The notes below the pieces were generated by a model. That model saw only the letters and a program-made list of their open reading frames with translations. It was not told where the DNA came from and searched no databases. The translations under genes were made by a program, and so were the position numbers. Source: Mytilus galloprovincialis (lineage: Eukaryota; Mollusca; Bivalvia; Mytilida; Mytilidae). Taken from it: a stretch of 64,000 nt of DNA. The stretch lies in contig NC_134846.1 in the NCBI RefSeq assembly GCF_965363235.1, positions 5,647,001-5,711,000 of the forward strand, in the 5' to 3' direction. Positions 11,401 through 23,400 of this stretch are shown here, piece after piece (positions within the stretch are counted from its first letter, which is position 1; each line of letters begins with the position of its first letter).

Positions 11401-14400
11401 AAGAATAGTAATGAATATATATATTGTGAAATATTGACTATAGATTTTAATATTTTTGCAACCATTTGGATTGGACAATGAGACTAGATGGTCCGAGACC
11501 ACAATTGTCGTCCCTTGATTTTCGTTGTTCACGAATATAGTCTCTAGTGTTGACAGTGGGTTACTTGCCATTAATTTTCATACCCCTTCCAAATTTATTT
11601 CTCCATGTTTAATGCCTCAAATTGCAAGAAGGGGTTAAAATTACACTGTAAAAAAATTTGGGTCCCAAATTTTTAAGGAAAGTAGTGAAAAAGCTGAAAA
11701 AGGTTAAAAATTAGCACTTAGGAAGCTGTCAAAAGATTTCAAGACGCCCTATACATAAAATTGTCCATATTTTGAGTTAGAGCCGATGAACTTTTCTATA
11801 AATTTGATATAATTTGTCCCAAAAGTAGTACATGTACAACACACTGTAAAAATTTCATTGAGAAAGCACAGGTTGGATTTTTTTAATTTTCATTTATGTT
11901 CTAAAAGAAATGCACTACGAAATGATTGTGGTCTCGGACCAGATCTGAAAAAAAATAATTTGTGAAAACATTGATATCTTAATAAATCAAACTTTCTATA
12001 AATCTGAAAAAATTTAGATAAAAGAGTCACAATAAGGTTTTAATAATAAGAACTAACTTCATTATATAAATTGATGTTTTCGATATTATGTTGATCATTT
12101 CAGAATGTTCCAGAGAGGAATACTTGAGCATTTTAAAGATTGTCATGAAAGACGTATTGACTGGCAAAGATATATTACTCAGTGCAGAGTTCTGCAGTAT
12201 TTTGTTGAAGGTTAGTTTCATATCTTTATAACACAGCAGGGGTTCGAACGAAGAAGGTCTGATGTCTTGACCTGACCGATTTATTAGTAGAAATTTGTAA
12301 TACATTTTTTAAAGGACCTCTTGATTTTCTCACTGTTCTTCTTTTAGCCATTATTTCACCAAAAATAATTAAAACAAGAACTTGTATCCATAGACCACCA
12401 TGCATACCCTGTACTGTCAAAACGTTAAATTGGATTATTTAAAAGACATGTACATGTCACTGTAAAATGGACATGCATAGTTCATGAGACTACACTACTA
12501 CAAAGAAAACGTTAACCTATTGTGTTGCCATGTTCTTTAAATTGTCAAATCAGGTTAAGCCCCTCATTTGAAATATATTTCAAAGATTTTTTTTATGATG
12601 AACATGTTTGTTTAGTTTTAAAGTCATATGAGCACAACCTGCATTTTAATAAAACTTATTATACCCCACGCAACGAAGTTGCGGAGGGTATAATGTTTTT
12701 AAACCGTCCGTCCGTCAGTCCGTCCGTCAGTCCGTCCGTCAGTCCGTCCGTCAGTCCTGTTTTTTGTCATCGCAACTCCTCTCAAACCACACAACAGAAT
12801 TTCACGAAACCTTTTCAGATAATAAGGACATACTATGTAGTTGTGCATATCGACGGGAAATTGCGATTCAATTTTTTTTCTAGGAGTTTCGCCCCTTTGA
12901 ACTTATTTACTTTAATGTACTACTGCAACAGTTTGTCATCGTAACTCCTCTCAAACCACACAACAGAATTTCACGAAACCTTTTCAGATAATAAGGACAT
13001 ACTACGTAGATGTGCATATCAACAGGAAATTACGATTCAATTTTTTTTCTAGGAGTTATGCCCCTTTGAACTTATTTGCTTCAATGTACTTCTGCAACAG
13101 TTTGTCATCTCAACTCCTCTGAAAACACACAACAGAATTTCATGAAATTTTGTAGATAATAAGGACATACTATGTAGATGTGTATATTGACAGGAATTTA
13201 TTATTCAGTATTTTTTCTTATACAATTTTTTTTTCTTATACTTATTTAATTTCTCCTATGACAATGTGGGGACGTGGGGTATGTGAGCGTGCTCACTAAG
13301 GTTCTTTAATTTTAATATGGGACAGACACAGGACTGTTAAACATAAGTGGTAAATAAATATAAAGTATCAAATGGACAAACGGACAGACAGAGGACTGTT
13401 AAACATAAGTGGTAAATAAATATAAAGTATCAAATGGACAAACAGACAGACAGAGGACAGTTAAACATAAGTGGTAAATAAATATAAAGTATCAAATGGA
13501 CAAACGGACAGACAGAGGACTGTTAAACATAAGTGGTAAGTAAATATAAAGTATCAAATGGACAAGTGGACAGACAGAGGACTGTTAAACATAAGTGGTA
13601 AATAAATATAAAGTATCAAATGGACAAACAGACAGACAGAGGACTGTTAAACAGAAGTGGTAAATAAATATAAAGTATCAAATGGACAAACGGACAGACA
13701 GAGGACTGTTAAACATAAGTGGTAAGTAAATATAAAGTATCAATTGGACAAACAGACAGACAGAGGACAGTTAAACATAAGTGGTAAATAAATATAAAGT
13801 ATCAAATGGACAAACGGACAGACAGAGGACTGTTAAACATAAGTGGTAAATAAATATAAAGTATCAAATTGACAAATGGACAGACAGAGGACTGTTAAAC
13901 ATAAGTGGTAAATAAATATAAAGTATTAAATGGACAAATGGACAGACAGAGGACTGTTAAACATAAGTGGTAAGTAAATATAAAGTATCAAATGGACAAA
14001 CGGACAGACAGAGGACTGTTAAACATAAGTGGTAAATAAATATAAAGTATCAAATGGACAAACGGACAGACAGAGGACTGTTAAACATAAGTGGTAAATA
14101 AATATAAAGTATCAAATGGACAAATGGACAGACAGAGGACTGTTAAACATAAGTGGTAAATAAATATAAAGTATCAAATGGACAAACGGACAGACAGAGG
14201 ACTGTTAAACATAAGTGGTAAATAAATATAAAGTATCAAATGGACAAACGGACAGACAGAGGACTGTTAAACATAAGTGGTAAATAAATATAAAGTATCA
14301 AATGGACAAACGGACAGACAGAGGACTGTTAAACATAAGTGGTAAATGAATATAAAGTATCAAATGGACAAACGGACAGACAGAGGACTGTTAAACATAA

Positions 14401-17400
14401 GTGGTAAATAAATATAAAGTATCAAATGGACAAACGGACAGACAGAGGACTGTTAAACATAAGTGGTAAATAAATATAAAGTATCAAATGGACAAACGGA
14501 CAGACAGAGGACTTTTAAACATAAGTGGTAAGTAAATATAAAGTATCAAATGGACAAACAGACAGACAGAGGACTGTTAAACATAAGTGGTAAATAAATA
14601 TAAAGTATCAAATGGACAAATGGACAGACAGAGGACTGTTAAACATAAGTGGTAAATAAATATAAAGTATCAAATGGACAAACGGACAGACAGAGGACTG
14701 TTTAACATAAGTGGTAAGTAAATATAAAGTATCAAATGGACAAACGGACAGACAGAGGACTTAAACATAAGTGGTAAATAAATATAAAGTATCAAATGGA
14801 CAAATGGACAGACAGAGGACTGTTAAACATAAGTGGTAAATAAATATAAAGTATCAAATGGACAAATGGACAGACAGACGACTGTTAAACATAAGTGGTA
14901 AGTAAATATAAAGTATCAAATGGACAAACGGACAGACAGAGGACTGTTAAACATAAGTGGTAAATAAATATAAAGTATCAAATGAGAGGCAAGAGATACT
15001 AGAGGGACATCTAACTCATAAGTCGAAAACAACTCTCCCTTGACACCATTTGTCAATATGGTCTTGTGAAATTATGATAGTCTGTCGAAAGGGGACGAAA
15101 AAAAGCAGGTTAATGCCGCTACAAGGCAGCACTTGCACTAGCAAAGTGGAAAGGGATTAATATAAGTTGTAATCACTTGTTTCCCAATCCACCATAAATA
15201 AATATGTTGAAACTAAAAACTGACAATGCCATGGCTAAAAATAAAAAAGACCATCAAACAAACAATAGAACACAAACCCACAAGATAGAACCCTGAGCAA
15301 CATGAACCCCACTTAAAACTAGAGGGGGGGGGTCTCCGGTGTAAGCAGATAGTGATCCACATGTGGCAGCCGTAGCATTGCTCATGTAAGTGCAAACCCA
15401 GAAACATGTCTTATTTTTGGAAGGTCAGATTCGGGAAAAGGGGATGGAATTTTAGTTAAGGTGGTACCCAACACTTTAACTAAAATTAATTTGGCTCGTT
15501 TAATTTTCTTAAAATTTTGACAAAGTATTTACTTTGACTCTTTGACAAAAATATAAATATTTCAAAAATTTTGAACCAACCGTTTTATCAGAAAAATTAC
15601 ACTGGTTATATAGCAGTTTGACAAACACTTATTTTGATCATTGAGAAGCTTACAACACAACGTAATCAAAATGTTTAGCTGATTTTACAGAATTATCTCC
15701 CTGTAGTGTTAGGTACCACCTTAAGAACATATCTGTTATCATCTATATTTGAAAGGGATATTCTATAACAGTCAACCAATTTGTGGTGGTGTCCATAAGA
15801 CTAATAAAGAAATGATTTCAACTTCACCACTTGGAAATCTTGGTTTATTAGCTTCCTTGTGTCATGAGCAGCAGCAGCCACCCTTTATTTAAAAATTCAA
15901 ATGCAGTATTAAGTTCAAAACATTATCTACTTAATTTACTGCACTAAGTGATCTTTAAAAAATAATTGCTGATCCTGGCTGAAATCAGTGAAGGAGAAGG
16001 TTCAGTAAGACCCCTTTTTGGCCCCAAAATATGGCAGTTTTATAAAATTGTTTAAATGTCAACTAAACTTTTAGTTAATTTTTAGCCTCTGCTACATAAA
16101 TATGGGCAGTTTTGGCATTACAATGCACATATATCGGGTACTTGCATCATTAAGTCATGTTAAATTACTGAAATCTTCACAATTTCAGCATTTTAGTTAA
16201 ACTTTAGACGGTTTCCGTCTTAAATGAAAGTGGCCGCATTTGTGTTCATTCTTGATATTGAAATGTAAGTTGTGTTTAATGATGATACATATATATAACA
16301 TATATAAAGGTCTAGGATGAACACGGATGCAGCCACATTCATTTTTGGCAAAAACCATATGAAAAGTGACAGTTTTTGGCATATTTGATAGATTTTTCAT
16401 ATTTAGCTAGAATCGGAGCCATTGTAATGAGAGAATCAGTTAAAATCTTTCACAAAAAATAATTGAATCAATTGAAATAGACATTAAAGTGTTCAAAAAG
16501 TGTCCAAAATCTTTCGTCAGATGAACTTGAAATTTGAGGCCAAAACCGGCCCTTACCGGACCTACTCCTTTAAAGAAATAAGATATCATCTTCAAAAAAG
16601 ATTTAAAGAATAAATATTATGAAATTGTCTTACTCTATTCAGCCTACAGTAGGACAACCGGATGTGCCTTTTCGGCCAAAATGTGATTCGGCGGCGCTCA
16701 GTAGTCCTACGCCGAAAATTGGACTATTTTGCGTCGGCCGACGTCAACTGAAAAATGGCGCGCTTTTGTATTTTTTTTTAAATTCGTTTGCGGCAAAGTG
16801 CGGACGATAAATACTGTCGATTTTAAGCATATCTACATGAGAAAAATATATGAGTTTACATATTATTTTCATTTTTTATCATTGAAACATAAGGAAATCT
16901 TATTTTTTTACATCTGAACATAGAATTTCGGATTTTGATTTTCTGCACTATAGGATTAAATGGCTATATCAAAAATGGGAACAAAAAAATACCTATCCTT
17001 CGATTTGCTAAAAAATTTTACAACCTATTCTCGCGAGTTTTTGGCATCGAAATTCGTAAAGAACAGAGGTGTCCAAGCCAGGGCAAAAATTTGTTCCCAT
17101 TTTAAAGTAGGGGTCTCAATCTTTTATAGGTTTTTCCTTGCATGGTCGGTAGATTTGAAAATTGGAAGAATTTCTGTTTTTAAAGTAAATATTTATTCAA
17201 ATATCATGAAAAGGTGAATCATTAGGTATAAAACCACTTTAAATATAGCAGTTTGTGTCACTGAATTGTAAAATTATAGATTTTTTTCGAAATTGAAGAA
17301 GGCGCCATTTTTGGCTATTTTTCCATTACGTCTATTGATATGCTAAAATTATGAGGTGTTTCTAAAAAATCTCCGACTCAATTTTTTTAAAACTTTCATA

Positions 17401-20400
17401 TGCTAATCTTTGGTACAAAATGTATGTGTTTTGAAAAAATTAGGCACTTCTATCGAGTAGAAATTGAGAATGGTCATCTTTACTTTGTATGTCCCCACTA
17501 TGGGGGCCCTGATCCTCCCTTTACCTTGTTTCTGAAGAACACGATAGTAATTCATCTCTCGAAAAAAATATCCACTAAAAATAGTTTAAACATATCAAAT
17601 ATATGTTAATACATCAATAAATTTTACTGGATATGATTTTTTAAGCAGAATTGCCGGAATCGACCTCAACCGAAGTTGTGTCAGTATATAGATAAACGTT
17701 GTCAATTTCCGGCGCCTAAAATGCCAACGTAAAATGTCATTAAAAGTTGGATTCTTTTCTTCTTTGTTAATCTTAATGCCAAGGAAGGCATGCAATATGT
17801 TGAATCCATACCAACGTTATACATATACTTGGTACCCTAGAGTGTTAGGCTTACACATCATGGGACCCCGATTGATTTGTTGAAATCATGATCGTACTTT
17901 AACTAAAAGTTTTCAAAGTAACTTATAAAAAACAAGATTCATTCCGTGAATATTGTTACCTGCCGCTGAGTTTTTAATGAACATTTAATCTGATTAGGTG
18001 ATAGAAAAGCTGTTGATATTCCTTTCGTTAATATAATTATCGTTGTATGTTTTGTTTGGTTTCTTATTTTTAAAAGGGGGGCGTTGGCAGGGGCATGCTC
18101 TTTTTATTTTGTCAGAGGCATGTGTCATTTTTAGGGCTCATGGTTCTCAATCTCTGGTTACAGTGGAGGTTCAAACTCATCATGACTTTAAAAACTTATT
18201 AAAAATTCATTTTGCAGTTTCTTGGGGCATTGACATACTGACTATCAATATATCTATGCATAGGAGGGATGACCAATTCTATTCAAAGTAGGTCGTGGGA
18301 ATTCAAAAGAAATCCTGGTCCGTTCACAATAGTACTTCAGTGGCGGATCCAGAACTTTTCCTAAAGGGGGGGGGGGGGCTGGATCCGCCATTGTACTTGT
18401 TCGCCCTGGGTGCTTTGCCCTTATACCCATTCGCCCTGTTCTTTTTTTTTATTTTGTTGTCCTCTTTAATGTAAATTATTTGAATGAAGTATGTAAAATT
18501 TGGTTGACAATTTTGTGAATAAACCACATACGCCAAAACGTTGCAGATTTTGTCTTGATTGACTATTCATTTGCATCCATTGCTACACATCTTTTATTTC
18601 TAAACATATTTTCACTTTTGCATACAGATGCAGAATATTCCTTTTCAGCCTATCTTGTGTAATTTAACAGGGTCTTTTATACATGTGGCTCACTAACTGC
18701 TTTTTGTTCAAGTTAATCTTTTTAGACATTTGATATCTGGTGGAGAGTTGTCTTATTGGCATTGATCATACCCCAACTTTCTAATTTTCATATTACTGAA
18801 AGGTAACTGTATTTATTACCTTGAATTGAATAAATAACTACTTACAAAAACAATTCCACATGTAAAAAAAATAAATGAAACATAATTTCAAATGATACAA
18901 TGTAGCTAGCCTTATGGAATATTTTGTATGTTGTGCACCTCTTTTCTCCTTTTAGTGACGGGGGGCCTATTTTGTATGGTTGGCTGCTTCATATCTGGTG
19001 ATGGGATATACATTTAGTTATGCAGTGTTGAATACAAGTCCCCACCCCCCTAATTGATAGGAATAAACAAAACAAAAATTCTTTCACTCAATCTCAACAA
19101 CAAGGCAAAAGTGAAGTAAATCAATATAAGCATACTACTGGTTCTGCTCGTTTTCTGCTCTTTGGTTGGGTTGTTATCTCTTTGACACATTGCCCATCTA
19201 TATTCTCAATTTTAAAGATTATTCAAGTATGTGATATGTGATAAATATCCAAAAATGAGCTTATTTGATAGAATTCAGCCTTGATCCACAATTTCTTGAA
19301 AAAGTACCAAAGCAAAATACAACATGTGGGTACATGTCTAATTTACCAGGAAAAAAGTCGAATAATTCTGGAATGGCAAAACTTGAATTTGCCCAAAACT
19401 AAAAGCGAGCTTTTTTTAAATTACACTCATGCAAAATAAAAGGGAAACACTTGAGGCCAGAGGGAAGATATAATATTCGGTTGTCAGAAGTATAAAATAA
19501 ATGTGGAATCTTATTAATTATATAACAGTGAAATTGCTTAAAACAAAATATTCATGAAAACAACCGAGTCAATAATCTGATTTTTTTTAATAAATATGGT
19601 GACATTTCACTTCTGCACTTTTTAATGTTGATGAGTCTCACATATTTAAAAAATCCTCTTGTTACTAAACTTTGGAGCCCATAGTCTGTTAAACTTTCAT
19701 TTATTAAATCCTGCATTAGTTCAACAAAAATGTCCGCTTATAATCACTTGAACCACCTCGGATACCATTCTGTACATGAATATATCTCTCATAACAAATT
19801 TCATATAAATTGCTGATTCCAGGTATCAAAATTTTTATCCTCCAGTAAAATTATTCCTCTGACAGGATGTGTTGTCTACTGAAAATGAAATATTTTGTTA
19901 TTAAATTAAGTTTGTTAATTTAATCAAAAATTAATGAAGAATAATAATTATAATATATTGTATTTCATTGTTATTGCCATCTATGACCTCAATACAGTCT
20001 GCTCAAGTCATTCTCTTATCTAAAAAAAAAACAGATGCTCCGCAGGGCACAGCTTTATACGACCGCAGAGGTTGAACCCTGAACGGTTGGGGCAAGTATG
20101 GACACAACATTCAAGCTGGATTCAGCTCTAAATTTGGATTGTGATTAAATAGTTGACACAGCATAGGTTTCTGACACAGAATGAATGTGGTCTAATGAAC
20201 TTAAAAATTTTTTTTTGCCTTTGAGCAATTCACTATGCTGTTGAATATTAATCCTCTCAAAAAAATGTTTGAAGACATTTTCTTTTTATTTATGAAATCT
20301 GAAATGAAAAAAATTGACCCCCCCCCCAATTTTTTTTTCACATCCCCCTTTCCCTTATTACAAAACTGATCTAAATTCAAATTTCTAATGGAGTTTGCAA

Positions 20401-23400
20401 CAATAACTACTCATTTAAATACATCATAAAATATTATATTAAAACGTAAAGAAAGTGCTTGTAATCACTGAATGGTAAAGATTGTTTTAATTTATCAGTT
20501 GGTAGTAAAAGTGAATATACATTGTATATTGTATAAAACAATGATTTAAGCTGATTCAACTACTATTCTGGACAAAGAAAGATAACTCCAATTGAAAATT
20601 CTTGCTATTGCACAATATTGTGCAATTAGATATTTCTTGCTATTGCGCAATACTGTGCAATTGAAAATATTTGCTATTGCACAATACTGTGCAATTGAAG
20701 ATTTCTTGCTTTTGCGCAATACTGTGCAATTGAAAATTTCTTGCTATTGCACAATACTTAATATAAAAATTTTGGATCCTGATTTGGACCAACTTGGAAA
20801 CTAGGCCCATAATCAAAAATCTAAGTACATGTTTAGATTCAGCATATTAAAGAAGCCCAAGAATTCAATTTTTGTTAAAATCAAACTTAGTTTAATTTTG
20901 GACCCTTTGGACTTTAATGTAGACCAATTTGAAAACGGGACCAAAAATTAAGAATCTACATACACAGTTAGATTTGGCATATCGAAGAACCCCAATTATT
21001 CAATTTTTGATGAAATCAAACAAAGTTTAATTTTGGACCCTTTGGGCCCCTTATTCCTAAACTGTTTGAACCAAAACTTCCAAAATCAATCCCAACCTTC
21101 CTTTTATGGTCATAAACCTTGTGTTTAAATTTCATAGATTTCTATTGACTTATACTAAAGTTATGGTGCGAAAACCAAGAAAAATGCTTATTTGGGCCCC
21201 TTTTTGGCCCCTAATTCCTAAACTGTTCAGACATCAACTCCCAAAATCAATCCCAACCTTCCTTTTGTGGTCATAAACCTTGTGTTTAAATTTCATTGAT
21301 TTCTATTTACTTATACTAAAGTTATTGTGCGAAAAACCAAGAATAAAGCTTATTTGGGCTCTTTTTTGGCCCCTAACTCCTGAACTGTTGAAACCAAAAC
21401 TCTCAAAATCAATCCCAACCTTTCTTTTGTGGTCATAAACCTTGTGTCAAAATTTCATAGATTTATATTTACTTAAACTTAAGTTACAGTACGAAAACCA
21501 TGAAAATGCTTATTTGGGCCCTTTTTGGCCCCTTATTCCTAAAATGGTGGGACCAAAACTTCCAAAATCAATCCCAACCTTCCTTTTGTGGTCATAAACC
21601 TTGTGTTAAAATTTCATAGATTTCTATTCACTTTTACTAAAGTTAGAGTGCGAAAACTAAAAGTATTCGGACGACGACGCCAACGTGATACCAATATACG
21701 ACCAAAAAATTTTCAATTTTTGCGGTCGTATAAAAATGGTCAGATTTATTAAAACGCTTCATTTGCATGGATATGATGCACATCATGTAAGAGTTAATTC
21801 CCTTATATTGTTTTTTTTATCATAAAATAAATTTAAATTATGGTACCCTTCATTCTTGAAATTAGGTTTTAAATCCAAATGTAACTATCTTGACATTTAT
21901 AAGGCATAGATAACAGAATAAAATCTTTAAACTATTAAAAGAATACCATTCGACCTTAAAGTCTGTGTATGATTCTTTTACGTATATCTCATTAATTATA
22001 ATTTCCATCCTCAATTTATTCCATTGGCAACTTTTATATATAAAAAAAAATAATTTAGTATATAATTATGTCTGACTGTTAAATGTAGATATTTTCAGTC
22101 AATTCCCTTATGAAAACAGTCTGCATACCATGTATATTATGTTTTTGTTTCATATTTGTGGGATTGAAATCATAGCACACTGTAAATAACTGACTGTTTT
22201 TACCCTAAACAGACACTTTTGGATTACTTACCCATAATATATTCTAGTCCTATTGTTTTCTATCAAAATCATTTTGCTTTCAACATTACTGGACACTGGT
22301 CGTTGACATTCCATTTGATTACTGTTTTCTTGTTGTATGTATATCACACATACATGACATACACATGCACATGTACAAGTGTTTTTTGTTGATATATAAA
22401 AGTCCTATGTATTGAATTTTTGATTCAAATTGAAAACATCTTTCTCCTTCCTGTAAATATAAAGCAAATGTACATACAATTACTAAATAAATTATATACT
22501 AAATTATTCAAAGCAAAATTAAACTTTGCATTGTTATTATCAACACATTAATACAAATTTGCCATATGAATTACCAAGAAAATACATGTTTTTACTAAGT
22601 ATTATAAATAATTATGCCTCAAGCATTTTGCTCAATACATGAAAGTTAAAGGCAATAATGGGCAAAGAAAATATTTCCAAGTCTTGAAAAATTATTTTTT
22701 ATGTATAATATAAAAAAGAAGATGTGGTATGATTGCCAATGAGACAACTATCCACAAAAGACCAAAATGACACAGACATTAACAACTATAGGTCACTGTA
22801 CAGCCTTCAACAATGAGCAAAGCCCATACCGCATAGTCAGCTATAAAGGGCCCCGATAAGACAATGTAAAACAATTCAAACGAGAAAACTAACGGCCTTA
22901 TTTATGAAAAAACGAAGAACAAATATGTAACACATAATCAAACGACAACCACTGAATTACAGGCTCCTGGCTTGGGACAGGCACATACATAAATAATGTG
23001 GCGGTGTTAAACATGTTAGATAACAATGTTTAATATCATAACATGGAGCAGATTTGTGTGTTAACAATCCTTTCGTTAACATTTTTATATTCAATTATAT
23101 TATAGTGTACATAAATATCATAACATGTACAATACAAGCTAAAATTATATACATTTTGGGCAGTGGCGGATCCAGAAATTTTCATAAGTGGGGGCCCACT
23201 GACTGACCTAAGAGGGGGCCCGCTCCAGTCACGCTTCAGTGATTCCCTATATAAGCAACCAAATTTTTTCCCAAAAAGGGGGGGCCCGGGCCCCCTGGGC
23301 CCCCCCCCTAAATCCGCCTATGTTGGGGGCACTAACAACCCAGTTTTTCTCAATTTAAATCCTGGAACCACCACTGTCATGACTATTGAGACCTTGTTGG

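Noticed and set aside
12522-12944. 140-codon frame with a PSVSPSVSPSVSP stretch
   Set aside because: The Ser-Pro-Val repeats are a translation of the CCGTCCGTCAGT microsatellite within a dispersed repeat.
13319-14985. CRISPR array
   Set aside because: The units are contiguous 62-bp repeats with no unique spacers, in a eukaryotic intron.
20592-20804. 70-codon frame with LLLRNTVQLK repeats
   Set aside because: It arises from the tandem palindromic units inside a dispersed repeat.
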